Source: Cydia pomonella
Lineage: Eukaryota > Arthropoda > Insecta > Lepidoptera > Tortricidae
DNA: 64,000 bases
NCBI RefSeq assembly: GCF_033807575.1
Contig: NC_084713.1
Coordinates: 15,475,389 to 15,539,388, forward strand
Direction of reading: 5' to 3'
Position 1 is the first letter of the stretch, and each line of letters starts with the position of its first letter. The translations under genes were made by a program, and so were the position numbers. A model generated the notes under the pieces. The model was not told where the DNA came from and made no database searches. It worked only from the letters and a program-made list of their open reading frames with translations. Below, one piece after another: positions 32,650 to 43,552 of the stretch.

Positions 32650-33559
32650 AATCAAAATACCAATCTACATTGGCATTTGTATAATAAAATTTATGTGTGG
32701 ATAACTATAACTATGGCACAGATGTTCTTGCGAGAGGAGGCCTGTGTTCAGTAATGGGACGGATATTGTCCAGTGATGATGTTGATAAAGGCCCTGTTTC
32801 ATAAACACTTTTAACTTGTAGTACACGCGGAAGGCTTTATGATAAACAGCTTTACGTTTGTGACAACAAGTGAGGCTTTTACGAGTACATATTATTATAC
32901 GTAGGTGTCGTAGGTGGACGAGTGTAAATATTTTGATGAGTGTGATGATGTGTGTGTGATTACTGTCGCGTGGTAACAAGCACCCCTTGTCAAATATCTT
33001 AATGTAATCTTAAACCTGCCTTACGAAAACAAACAAGTTTACTACTATCTGCATCAACTCAGTCTGAATAGCCGATTTGGGGAAAAAGGAACAGACTGCG
33101 AGTCGTTCTTTTATTAAACTGTATTTTTAAAAGCACTCATTAAAGTATATCTCGATCTCTTTGAGTATATACGCGTGTTTCGGGACATAATCATTACTCT
33201 GTTTAAGTGGAGCCTTGTCTGCTATTGTGAGGTGTCGTAACGACTACGAAAGTGCGTCACCTGAGCACAATACTGAGGTTATGCTTTGATATTTTTGAAC
33301 TCCCCATTTATCTTGGGTTAATTGCAGGTGTTTTATTTTTAGTACGTTTTTGTACATTACTGTCGTGGATATTTAAGATAACCACAATTTATTTACAAAG
33401 CTTCTCAGAAGCCTGTTCTTTTTAATAAACTGCTCGTGTAAGGAAAGATTTTTCTCGGAAAGAGTGAAAGTCACTGTGCTTTATTTAGGGTTACGATTAC
33501 AGTACGTTTCTATTTTCAATAGCCTAGATTGATTCTGAGTTTTGAAACTAGTGTGCATA
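32650..33559. other. Gene-poor stretch
   Basis: A minus-strand 104-codon frame at 32665-32979 has no domain and an odd His/Leu/Ile composition. I do not consider it a gene. Confidence 0.4.
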
Positions 33560-33707
33560 GCTAACATGCCAATCGTTTAGGCTCCGTAATGAACGAAACG
33601 TAACTGTCACTGTCGCACTAATATGGAAGAGTGATAGAGAGACCCAAAGCGTTTCGTTGTCGTAGCGCAAGCGATTGCCACCTTGGCTAGGCACCCTGAA
33701 ATAATGA
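33560..33707 (-). mobile_element. Short MITE-like repeat, inverted paralog of 9781-9930
   Basis: CCGTAATGAACGAAACGTAA, ACTGTCGCACTAATATGG, GATAGAGAGACC and AGCGATTGCCACCTTGGCTA mirror the blocks at 9781-9930. Between the two copies the family can be recognised as dispersed. Confidence 0.6.
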
Positions 33708-33854
33708 GTCATACTTGACAATTGGGCTCATATAAAGGTATATTAATTGTCGAATTAGTGACGATTACTGTCATCAAGTAGTACTTTGATAAAACAAATG
33801 AATATTCTACATTAGGGTGAAATTTTAAAGATAGTTGTATAATAGATGTGTTTG

Positions 33855-33985
33855 GTGGTTGGGTTAGTGTGCGAGTGTGAATGGCGAGGGTCGCGCGGAG
33901 GGACGGCTATTGACGCGCGCGGCGCGCCTGCGCCCGCAACTCACCTGTTGCCGCGAGGCCGTGGAAAGATACTCTTTCAAATTAA
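33855..33985 (-). other. CpG-rich patch with a consensus splice donor
   Basis: About 110 bp rich in GCGCGC words stands out from AT-rich surroundings. On the minus strand CGGCAACAG is followed by GTGAGTTGCG at 33944/33945, a textbook CAG-GTGAGT donor. A non-coding first exon on the minus strand is possible. On the plus strand the open frame 33877-34092 has no recognised domain. It is only a candidate. Confidence 0.3.
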
Positions 33986-34117
33986 GGCGGACACCTGATA
34001 CGGAAGAGCAAAGTTTTGAGACATCGCAATACTCCTTCACCTTCTCATTTCAAATTTTAAGACTGCCTTATGTCTTATGGCGTTATGTATAAACTCGCTA
34101 CAAGCCTCAATTAGCTA

Positions 34118-34249
34118 GAGTTAGACCAAGAAAAGTCTGCAACTATTTTGATAGCACACGCAGTGCAAGTGTTATTAAATTATGACGTATAAATAACAAT
34201 TGCACTGCGTGTGCTATCAAAACCGGTGCAGACTCGTCTGGTCTGACTC
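34118..34249. mobile_element. Palindromic MITE (GAGTTAGACCAAG family)
   Basis: Ends GAGTTAGACC and, reversed, GAGTCAGACC enclose arms that share AGTCTGCA and TTTTGATAGCACACGCAGTG, then CAA(G/T)TGTTATT. The centre is AAATTATGACGTATAAATAA. It is 132 bp and non-coding. A longer relative is at 58713-59100. Confidence 0.8.
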
Positions 34250-35525
34250 CTTCGTATGTCTAAGTAAGCACTGATCAGTGGGCATGAATTTAAATTAATT
34301 GCTTAATACAATATACATTTTAATTCGTTCGCACTAATCACTTCATACGAGTGATACGAGCGAGAGGTTAATTGTTTGTCTTAATCTTTCATTTTCACTT
34401 ATGTATTTGTAAGAAAGGGATAAAACATAAATTCACTTATTGAGGCTACTAAAATTCAAGAATAAGTGTTTAGCTATCGGTTAGTTAGCATATTTATCCT
34501 TATATTAGTAAGAATATTGCAATTTATTCTCGTATTTCTTAAGTACCTACATAAGTGTACGCATACTGAAATATCTTAAGTTAAAGCACCACTGATACTC
34601 CTGTGTTCATTGAAAATAATTGTGTAATATAAAATTATAATTTCGTTATGGACGCTGTATTACCTATGTGCAAGCTGTTTGCCAGACTCAGATCCTTAAA
34701 AAATATAAAAGTTATGTAGTCTTAGTTTATTAGGCAATATTCGCACGAATCATACATAACGGCCTTATAAGACCGAGACATGTAAGGTCATTGATCTCCC
34801 TATCTCACTCTATCCTCTGTTTTTTTTTGCGTCAGTAAATGTTTTTTTATTTATTTTTATTTTTTCAAATAAAAATACTGCAACTTCCTTATTATACAAT
34901 TTTACAGTAATAATGACAAAGTTAATTTACGCTACATATACATATAATCTATACTATATTTTATTTTATTGAAGCGCAATAAAGAGTATTTGCTACCGTG
35001 TCAAAACGTCGTGAAACGAAACATCCAAATCAAGTCGGTCGGTTGGTAGTCACACTTGCAGCTGTACCACGGGTGGTACTTGGGGTGGGGTGGTGGGTTC
35101 GAAGGTAAACTTTTCATTTTTCTAGGAATCTCTCAGTAAGATCAAAAAGTGTTGTATATACGAACTAAAGTATACCAAATTTCCTATAAAAAAGTTTACA
35201 CACATTTCTGTTATAAAACTAAACTATATTTAACTAATGAGCTTCCTAAGTTGCGATAACACACAATTTTTATATTGTTTTCATTCACTAGAAGTCTTTA
35301 TTTTCATCTTTCTAATGTATGTATATAAAAAGGACTCCGGAGGTTAGAGAATAATTTTATACGATTCATGATTAGACTGACACGTTAAAATTGAACTTCA
35401 CCTCATAGCAAACTTTTCGTTGTTCATTTGAATATACATTATATGTAACATCACAAAAATTAACGATAAAATTAGCCTTATTTACACTCACACACCACTT
35501 AACACATCACATTTAGAAGAAAAAC
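34250..35525. other. Gene-poor AT-rich stretch
   Basis: TTTTATTGAAGCGCAATAAAGAG at about 34970 may be a LINE-tail scrap. Nothing else is supported. Confidence 0.4.
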
Positions 35526-35529
35526 GAAA

Positions 35530-35613
35530 AATCCCGCGTAATTACCCGCGGGTAGGTAAAGATCGGGTATTCACCGCTCTCGGGTATTTACCCGGGTAGT
35601 TACCCATCTCTAC
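35530..35613 (-). mobile_element. Probable hAT end fragment (TACCCGGGTA-rich)
   Basis: On the minus strand the sequence begins GTAGAGATGGGTAACTACCC and continues through repeated TACCCG words to CGCGGGTAATTACGCGGG. Such TACCCG-rich ends are familiar from insect hAT elements. I could not find its partner end, so this is a partial call. Confidence 0.4.
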
Positions 35614-35953
35614 AAGGGCGTGAACTGGACTATCGCCGGTCCCGGCGGGGCTGACGCCGAGTTGTTTCCGCTCCCAATTACGTGCTATGGTGACTTTTCC
35701 ACTGTTAGTCAAATCCCGACGGTCGTGTGACACAGATAAAACTGTCCGCTTAGGCCAACTTCCAAATATATCTACCTCGGAGTTTAGTTTATGCTAATCT
35801 ACTTTAGGCGTATCGTCACAGTACGGAAACTTAATGCTTGTTTAACGAAAATTTATTTACGATTCTCATATATTATCGATTTTAAGTGTTCAGTCAAGTT
35901 CTTAACATTTTAAAGAATGTTGCGCTAAACGGGCAATCTCTCTAGGTTCCGTA

Positions 35954-36145
35954 TTAAGGCGAAGAGTAGGGCAAGCTCTTTCCATACAAACTTTGTGCGC
36001 GTTTTTTTTCGTTTGTGTTAGCGCTACAGTTATTATTTTTGGTAAATATGCTTATTTTTCTGTTAGCTAGGGCTTGATGTAAAATAACGAATAAAACTTG
36101 CACAAGGTTTGTATGGAGAATGTCTTGCCCTACCCTGCGCCTTAA
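35954..36145. mobile_element. MITE flanked by TTAA
   Basis: TTAAGGCGAAGAGTAGGGCA on the left is matched, inverted, by TGCCCTACCCTGCGCCTTAA on the right. The arms extend through CATACAAACTTTGTGC against CATACAAACCTTGTGC, about 43 bp. TTAA at both edges fits a piggyBac-type target. It is 192 bp and non-coding. Confidence 0.75.
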
Positions 36146-36229
36146 GTGTTTCTTTCTGTAAGGTTAGGACAAAAGCCCTAGATCGTTTATTACAATTTCT
36201 ACTTTAATTAATTATGCGGGGTTGACGAA

Positions 36230-36480
36230 CTACCTATTTGTCCCTCTTGCCGTGGAAACCGCTGGCTGCTGGTGTGCGAGGCCAAGACGTTTATTGGGGA
36301 AGTGGTCATGGCCCTCGCTCCGGGTCGTTCTTTATGCAAAGGTTGTCCATCGCGGTTCAACGTGGCAACACCGCGAGCGTGTTGGGCTCCTTCGTTAATA
36401 GTTTTTGTGTTCGTTAGTTTTTAATTTAGGTTAAGATTTTTGTAAGTAGATTTTCAGATTTTCATTGTATATTAACATTA
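36230..36480 (+). pseudogene. Retroelement ORF 3' end (QRGNTASVLGS type)
   Basis: The plus strand gives GSFFMQRLSIAVQRGNTASV, then LGSFVNSFCVR and a stop. This parallels the peptide inside the nested element at 27.8 kb. An AT-rich tail follows. It is a dead 3' fragment. Confidence 0.6.
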
Positions 36481-37602
36481 CTTTTAATATTCAATTTGAA
36501 AGATATTGGTAATAAAATTAATTATTTGTATGTAATTATTGTAATTCGAATAACAGATTGTACCGGTTAATATAAGTAACTGTCAATAAACCTTCCAGTG
36601 TAATTAAACAGTCTTTAATTAATGTATTGAAATATAGCCAACTTAAAGGGATTACATTTGAATGCTTAGCGAATTAGGCAAGGAACACATCCATAAAATT
36701 AGTTATGTTATAAAACGATGTGAGTGCGTAATTTTTGGACAATAGTTTATTTTGGGTAGAGACCGCGTAATGTGCTGAATAAGTGAGTAATAAAATATAA
36801 AGCCCGGCTATTTTCGGCGTTCCTACGTGGTCAGCTAATCGTGTCGGAGCGATTCTATTGCAACATCATTGTATTACCTCTAACACTCCATTGTGACAAA
36901 TAAGTTGTAGGTATCCCAAATGAGACATATTTCACGTAAATAATTTAACGGTGAAATGTAATTTAAGAAGAAGAATTTATATTTTTGAATCTGGTTCGGG
37001 TTTCGTTGGTAGTTTACTTACACAGCTAGAAGATAGAAGTTTTAGCGTTTTTCTTCACTGATATTAACTAAGTATAGCATTTTAACTATAGTATCTATTC
37101 TACAACCTGTGTATCACATTATAGTAGAGTATGAATTACAGAAAATTATGGACAAAGTATAATAGTTTATAATACATTTATAATATGTTAACATTTTGTT
37201 TACATTTAATATGTAGTATCTTCCATGAAACATGAAACTCAGTGTGCTTTTTATGACGAAATAAGATTAGAGAAGAAACTGCTATTAATTGGCGTATATA
37301 TCCTATAGACGGCATCACGACATAGAAAAAGTACCTTTGAAATAGACAGAAAATTCAAATACCAATAAATTATTAGAAACTATTTCATAGGATTTTAAAA
37401 CTAGAGGTATATTACCTTAGCTAAGTATACACCTATATTAAACCGTGTGTGAAGGGTTTAAATAGCATCTGATCTGCTATTTGTATTGGAAAAGACAGTC
37501 TTGTGTAGAGATTTCAGTCACGCAAAGGCAAAATCCATACATTACACCTCCTGCAAAGATGAAAAAATTTTCGCGTCAAATAATGTTTTTTTTTCTACTT
37601 TT
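36481..37602. other. Gene-poor AT-rich stretch
   Basis: No feature is supported. Confidence 0.4.
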
Positions 37603-37838
37603 CAGGGTTCCGTACCCAAGGGTAAAACCGGGACCCTATTAGTAAGACTTCACTGTCTGTCTGGCTGTATCCAGGGTTTATCTCATGAACCGTAGGTAAT
37701 GTAATTCTGTGGCCGCTATAACAAAAAAATACTAAAAACAGAATAAAATAAATATTTAAGTGGGTCTTCCATAAAACAAACGTCTTTTTTACGGGACCCT
37801 TCGTACGCGAGCACGACTCTCACTTGGCCGATGTTTTC
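37603..37838 (-). repeat. Interspersed repeat of the GGGTTCCGT family, minus copy
   Basis: It begins AGGGTTCCGTACCCAAGGG with GGGACCCTATTAGTAAGACT and CTGTCTGTCTGG. The middle includes GCCGCTATAACAA and AATAAATATTTAAGTGGG. It ends GTACGCGAGCACGACTCTCACTTGGCC, the reverse of the left end of 366-1103. Confidence 0.75.
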
Positions 37839-38640
37839 CTAATCAAAACACGATACCGAATATGGCTTTTAACGGATCCCCACTATTTTGGTTATACCTT
37901 GTAACAAAAAAACTAGCAACATCCGGATTTGCACCTAGTATTTCCGACGGATGTTGTTATATTAACTAGATAATCTATGTATGCCATGACAAAGTCATAT
38001 ATTGCCTAAAATGCTTTTTTTTTGTAGTGCACTTAAAGCATTTTTTATGATTAATTTTGAGGAAATAATTGCTTTAAACGAGGTACAAGATCCTTGACCG
38101 TACGACGGTTTTATTAGCGAACTGACTTCAAAACGAATGAAATGATGAGTCAAGTTGTGTAGGACAAGGAAATTTACCGGAATGACGCGTTTAACGGTGG
38201 GAGTTACTGCACTCGTCGTGGAAAAGTACATTTTCTCTTTATGTGCTTGGAAAAAGCATTATTTTTCGTTCAAAATCTTCATGTAAAGTCCACTGACTGA
38301 CAAAATAGGGCATTATTGTCGAGGCAGGTAATGTAGCAATTTGCAGACATGAGCATCAATTTTTAATAGACCACCTTGGGAGTCCGTTTAATTTAATACG
38401 AAGCGAGCAAATGCCATTGTAGTTGACTCATTTACCTATACTAGTGCGTTTCCCAAAAAATTTAGGAATAAAGATGAAATTATTATAAAAACACGGTACA
38501 AGCAATCTTTAATAATCTTTAATTTTTATAATCGGTATTACTTTTTATTTTCCTAAAACCTAAAGTTAACCCTATGTATTAGTTCTGTCAGCGTTAAATA
38601 ACATAAATATATTCCATCCAATCCCAATCCAACATTTCAA
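37839..38640. other. Gene-poor AT-rich stretch
   Basis: No feature is supported. Confidence 0.4.
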
Positions 38641-38654
38641 CTCTCCTCTAATTC

Positions 38655-38840
38655 CAACAATCCAATCGCAAAGCGTCTGGTTGACGTAACTGGTGACCTA
38701 AAGGCACAACGAGGAAATGCTGCCAGCATCCTTGGTACAATTCCTCAAGGGCCTATTTATAATAAGATTTAAGCTAATTATTAATTTAGTTTAGTATTTG
38801 TATACTGTACAGTTACTGTAATACTTCTGTCTATATCTAT
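38655..38840 (+). pseudogene. Retroelement ORF 3' end with internal deletion
   Basis: The plus strand reads RLVDVTGDLKAQRGNAASIL, then GTIPQGPIYNK with a stop. Compared with 27.8 kb, about 14 residues between TGD and QRGNAAS are missing. It is the third member of this dispersed family in the window. Confidence 0.65.
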
Positions 38841-38843
38841 TAG

Positions 38844-38878
38844 GACGGCCGGTCTGGCCTAGTGGGTAGTGCCCTTAA
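38844..38878 (+). mobile_element. SINE family 2 head, truncated
   Basis: GACGGCCGGTCTGGCCTAGT followed by GGGTAGTGCCCTTAACT is the 5' end of the SINE seen at 42187-42465. It breaks off before the B box. The rest may be the part at 39564-39745, separated by the LINE tail, or this may be an independent scrap. Confidence 0.55.
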
Positions 38879-38949
38879 CTTTTTTTAAAATTTCTTTTTA
38901 TTCGGAAAACCAACAGCTTAAGTAAACTAAAACTAGGTTAACATATATA

Positions 38950-39319
38950 TGTATTAGATATGCCAATTACAGGTTTCCACAGACAGGAAGAGAGAGGTAT
39001 GGGCATTGTGAATGTCATCTCCCTTTGTGTGGTAGGGCACAGCCGGTGGATGTCATTCCAGATCTAGAGCAGAGCCCAACTGGGGAAGTACCTCCACCTT
39101 ACAGAAAACAGCAGCCAAATAACACTAGACCCTACTCATAGTGTTGTGTTCCTGCCGGTGAGTAAGGTTGCCAGAGCTCAACGAGGGGGGGTCGGGTTTA
39201 GGGTCGGCAACGCGCATGTCACTCCTCCTCTGGAGTTGCAGGCGTACATAGGCTACGTAGACTGCTTACCATCAGGCGGGCCGTATGCTTGTTTGCCACC
39301 GACGTAGTATAAAAAAAAA
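38950..39319 (+). mobile_element. LINE 3' end, plus copy
   Basis: It holds the same blocks as 14175-14540 in opposite orientation: GTATGGGCATTGTGAATGTC, CCAGATCTAGAGCAGAGCCC, GGTCGGCAACGCGCATGTCA, CTGGAGTTGCAGGCGTACAT and GTTTGCCACCGACGTAGTAT with an A tail. No open frame is intact. Confidence 0.75.
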
Positions 39320-39563
39320 GGATACAAAGGTAGGCATATTACAGGCTAGAACAAAATTAAAGACATCACAAACGACAAAACATGCTACGAGAAAAGAAAG
39401 AAGTAATTTGTTTCTTATTTAAATAAAAAATTAAATTAAACCTATACTAATCTTCTGTAGGCAGGGGAGCAAAGAAACTAGATGCCATGAGGTTTTTAAC
39501 TATTGCGGGTTTCATTCGATGTAAATCCAGTTGATCGTTGCTAAGACACAGTTCATTCATTGA

Positions 39564-39745
39564 CCTCAAAATGAAGCCCATAGTCCCGGGTTCAACCATA
39601 GTCCCGGGTTCAACCATAGTCCCGGGTTCAAATCCTCGTAAGGGCATTTATTCGTGTGATGAGCACGGAGTATTGAGCTTACTGTGGGACTTAGTCAATT
39701 TGTGTAATAATGTCCTATACTTAATAATTATTTATTTTCTTTTAT
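39564..39745 (+). mobile_element. SINE family 2, rearranged copy with triplicated B box
   Basis: An 18-bp unit CCATAGTCCCGGGTTCAA occurs three times in tandem (39578, 39596, 39614). It covers the polymerase III B box of this SINE. The body resumes with GGGCATTTATTCGTGTGATG, but about 100 bp of the middle is missing. GAGCACGGAG then joins TATTGAGCTTACTGTGGGAC and the TTTATT tail. Confidence 0.8.
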
Positions 39746-40353
39746 TATGTAAATGAAGATCCAATTCCAACATAGGTATGTAATTTTATGTAATCGTCAT
39801 TTTCATTAATTTTGGTTGCCATTGAAGCCAGTGAAAAAATCAACATAATTATAGTCTGGAGTGAAGTCGCTGAAACCATAAACTATTATTATTGGTTCGT
39901 GTTCAAACGAATAATTTAATATGCTAAATTGAGTTTCCTTGTAAGCTTGTAGTACCCAACTATACTAAAATAAATAACATGAACGTTATATATCAACGAT
40001 TTTAATTCCACAAATAACGCGCTTCAGTCTTGTGTGTTTGCTATAGATGAATATAAATAGCGGTAACGGCGAAGGTGGTTTTATAGCCTACGCAAGACAT
40101 TCATCTAAGTCATATGTAATTTTATGGTTTGGAGGCATCCATTCCGTAGGCAATATATCTAAGAGCCTTACCAGCCTTGCACTCCGCAGGTAAACGGGAG
40201 AACCCATTATCATTTAGAAAAATAAATTTAATAAACGAGCTTATTCCTTATGACATCCAGTTGCTTTTACGGGTAAAACACTAAAAGCGTATAACGTGAG
40301 CGAATTCGAGACATTAAAGGCATCATGTTTTATTACTTTCGCTTGCTGGAGAC
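39746..40353. other. AT-rich sequence, nothing recognised
   Basis: No feature is supported. Confidence 0.4.
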
Positions 40354-40752
40354 ATATTCTGATTAGAATAGAATAGAAGAAATTTATTCAGAAATAGAAT
40401 AGAATGCGTTTGCGTAGAAATGATTAACAGGTTATGAATTTTATCTGGATTTGTTTTGGGTATGATCTGTCAGTATCAAAAGTGTTGTGGGTAGTAGCCC
40501 TGCTTATGAAGCCGATGGTCCCGGGTTCGAATCCTGGTAAGGGCATTTAATTATATGATGAACACAGATATTTGTTCCTAAGTCGTGGGTGCTCTCTATG
40601 TATATACGTAATAAATATGTATATCGTCGCCTATTACCCATAGTAAAAGGTTTGTTCTGTTTTGGGGCTAGCTCGATCTGGGTAAGATTGTGCCTAAGTA
40701 TTCATAACAAATACAGATCAAATTCATAACCTGTTATTACAATCAGAATACA
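40354..40752. mobile_element. TIR element with nested tail and SINE
   Basis: The left side reads ATTCTGATTAGAAT, a GAATAGAATAGAA-type tail, then AACAGGTTATGAATTTTATC. The right side, reversed, reads ATTCTGATTGTAAT, then AACAGGTTATGAATTTGATC. The arms therefore match except for an inserted 60-bp tail-like piece on the left (about 40368-40424), and a SINE fills the middle. Confidence 0.5.
40486..40690 (+). mobile_element. SINE family 2, partial copy
   Basis: GGGTAGTAGCCCTGCTTATG, GGTCCCGGGTTCGAATCCTG and GGGCATTTAATTATATGATG align with the 42-kb copy. The 3' part diverges after ATCGTCGCC, and the A box is incomplete. Confidence 0.75.
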
Positions 40753-41525
40753 CCTTCAGCGTGGTTATGGCTATAACCAATATTGTAATCATTTGTGATC
40801 CATTTTTAGGGTTTTGTTTTCAGTTCGGTGTCAGATTAATATCAATATAACACAATTTTAATCTTAATATAAGTGCTGTACGAACCAAAAATTACCAACC
40901 TGATAAAACGGCAGATTCACTAGTCTTATTAGTTGTTATTTATGTTTCAGCTGTCGGACTGTTAAAGTGTTAGTGGGTTGTCGGAAGTTCTAATGAACCT
41001 GTTGCGTGAATGATGGACAGGCGACGTCAAGGAATTCTTGCCACGATTAGACACGCCTGGACCCACCTAAATTTTAAGCCTTAAAATGCCTGTCCGATAA
41101 TAATGCAATAATGTGAGTTTCCTCCTTCTGTATATAAATGTGGAAGACTAGAAATATTCCAATTTTCACTAGACTTACAAATACTTTTATTTATCCACCA
41201 TAAATAGCAGCTGGCAATCCTAAACCGTGCCGTGGGTGCGATAATTTGTGCATGAAATAATGCGAGTATGAAATTTAATAAAGAATGTAGTAAAAACTCT
41301 ACGAGATCGGGATAGTATCAACGTATATAGCGTTGTTATCATCCAATATCGAATCTCAAATGAGGGTAATGGCGTCAGGGGCAAGACAGGCATTAATTTA
41401 AAAGCAATCCGCTTTATGAGCTAGTTTGCAATTACTTTTATTGAATGAATGCAAAGCATTGCATTTTTACGTAAAGCTAGGTAAACCAGTATTTACAATA
41501 AAATTTACGGTCATTTTACTAGTTT
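40753..41525. other. Gene-poor AT-rich stretch
   Basis: No feature is supported. Confidence 0.4.
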
Positions 41526-41529
41526 GAGG

Positions 41530-41870
41530 TCGGAAAGGTGCCTAATGAGCAGACGAGCCGCCTGATGGGAAGCGGTCATCGTCGCCCATGGACATAAGCA
41601 ACACCATAGGAGCCGCTTAAGCGTTGCCGACCCTTGAGAACCCTAAATACTCGCTTCTTGAAGAATCCCATGTCGTAGCGCAAAGGAAATACCTCAGGAG
41701 GCAAGTCATTCCACATTCCGCACGTTCTAGGAAGAAACGAGCGAGATGCCCGCTTATTCTTGGTGTGCCATGTATCTAAGAAGTGAAGTGAGTGGTTTCT
41801 TTGTGTAGTAGTTAAATAATACCTATGTTTAAGAATTAAAAATAAGAAATTTATTCGTGACATTCACAAA
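41530..41870 (-). mobile_element. LINE ORF2 C-terminal fragment and tail
   Basis: The minus strand has an uninterrupted 95-codon frame ending at 41576. It contains HTKNKRASRSFLPRTCGMWN, then DLPPEVFPLRYDMGFFKKRV and FRVLKGRQR. The RSFLPRT-x-x-WNDLP-x-EVFP-x-x-YD-x-x-FKKRV order is the conserved end of ORF2 in CR1/jockey-like LINEs. The 3' UTR continues to about 41530. It is 5'-truncated. A frameshifted plus-strand relative is at 46895-47110. Confidence 0.75.
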
Positions 41871-41959
41871 CTTGTAAGAACATTTTGTCTGACGTTGCAC
41901 ACACGTTGTCTGAACACAACACAAAGTAGAGAAAACAGGGCATTAAGTGTGCGTCACGA

Positions 41960-42840
41960 AATTGACCCAACTCAGAAAAATGCTACTATACAACTAGTGC
42001 TACAATTAAAAAACACTACAGGTACGTAAAGTACCAATGCAAGTGTGCAAAGTGAGTCATTATTTACGAGTCCTACGGCTCATAAAAGACACGGGACAAG
42101 TAAATAATGACATTTGCACACGTACAAGTACATTGTACGACGTTTTTTTATACATTTGTGAAAAAAAAAACAATTAATACAAATATACGACGACCGGTTT
42201 GGCCTAGTGGGTAGTGACCCTGCCTACGAAGCTGATGGTCCCGGGTTCAAGTCCTGGTAAGGGCATTTATTCGTGTGATGAGCATGGATATTTGTTCCTG
42301 AGTCATGGGTGTTTTCTATGTATCTAAGTATTTATAAATATTTATATATTATATATATCGTTGTTTAAGTACCCTCAACACAAGCCTTATTGAGCTTACT
42401 GTGGGACTTAGTCAATTTGTGTAATAATGTCCTATAATATTTATTTATTTATTTATTATTATTATTAAACTTAAAGACCTTGAGTATTAAACTTAAAGAC
42501 CAGTTACGAGTTTTCACTTGAATTTGAATGCTATTGTCAATTCAGCACTATATACTACGTTCAGCGATGATTATCATTGCAAAAAGTAATCACCATAACA
42601 CTTTCACACAAAAACATTCTCACAGTTGCAATTTAAGTTGGATTATTTTGATACAACAAATTTTTAAGTGAAAATACTGAAAATAGCGGGCGCCTGTATC
42701 CCATATAATTAGGGTAGTGTATACATATTTTTGGCATTTTGTCCGTATCAATATTTTCAGACGTGACCGTAGTTTTTCATTCAGCCATTAATTAAAAAAA
42801 GGTTTTAGTGAAATATCGTATTTTGTTTATATCATAACAA
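41960..42840 (+). repeat. Interspersed repeat interrupted by a SINE (paralog of 63595-64000)
   Basis: Blocks at 42040-42180 (CAAGTGTGCAAAG, GTACATTGTACGACGTTTTT, ACATTTGTGAAAA) and 42500-42840 (TACGTTCAGCGATGAT, GCAATTTAAGTTGGATTATT, TTGATACAAC, GTGAAATATCGTA) occur in the same order at 63595-64000. There the SINE is absent. A 26-bp inverted pair (GTGTGCAAA...GTAAATAATGAC) flanks 42040-42126. Non-coding. Confidence 0.65.
42187..42465 (+). mobile_element. tRNA-derived SINE (family 2), near full length
   Basis: The A box lies in GGTTTGGCCTAGTGGGTAGT and the B box in GGTCCCGGGTTCAAGTCC. The body includes GGGCATTTATTCGTGTGATG, TGTTCCTGAGTCATGGGTG, AGCCTTATTGAGCTTACTGT and GACTTAGTCAATTTGTGTAA. 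The tail is TTTATTTATTTATT followed by ATT repeats. This is the best-preserved copy of the family here and can serve as the reference. Confidence 0.9.
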
Positions 42841-43552
42841 ATAAATATTTGATTTATGTCGTGTAATAATACTTTTTGGACGCAATAAACGTACTTAGAC
42901 GAACAGGATAGAAGACAGGGCGTACTACTCTCGCAAGCGTAGTACTGAGAATCTATGCGGAAGGATAATCCTGGATTGCTGCATTCTCAACTACTTGGTC
43001 TAGTTATTTTTGTATATGTAACGTAAGATTTTAAGTTTATATTTCTTTTCTGATTATTTGTACGACATGCTCTGCAGCGCAAGTCCTTTAACGGACTCTA
43101 AAGTGTCAACTGATGTCAATCATATTTATGAATCGGACAGATTTTTATTTTCCTTATGGGTATGAATGAACAAAAAAAATATTTTCCAAGTATTCGAGGG
43201 AAATTCCTTAAGTACTTACGAATATTAATGATTTCATTAGAGATAAGCTAAAATCTAAGCTTGGCTCAATCTGAATGTTACTAAAGTATATTTGATCTCA
43301 AAAACATTTTTCCTTTTACCGATTTTAGTCTGGATTGAGGGGCTTTATTTGGATCTGTTCGTGTATTCGGATTGCTTACCGAGCGCAAACAAGTTGATCG
43401 CCTCACCAAACCAGAATACAGTCTTCGATTACAAATATATATTTCAAGGTCACATTTACGATGATTGTCCGAGCACTGGCTCGCGCCCACGCAGCCGATA
43501 GTAAAATATGGTCACTGCGTCAAACCACCCCTCTTCTTGCGACGGGGGTTAA
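42841..43552. other. Gene-poor stretch
   Basis: Overlapping open frames on both strands at 43281-43501 have no domain. No feature is supported. Confidence 0.4.

Noticed and set aside
32665..32979. 104-codon minus-strand frame as a gene
   Set aside because: No domain is visible and the composition is odd. No neighbouring exon signal.
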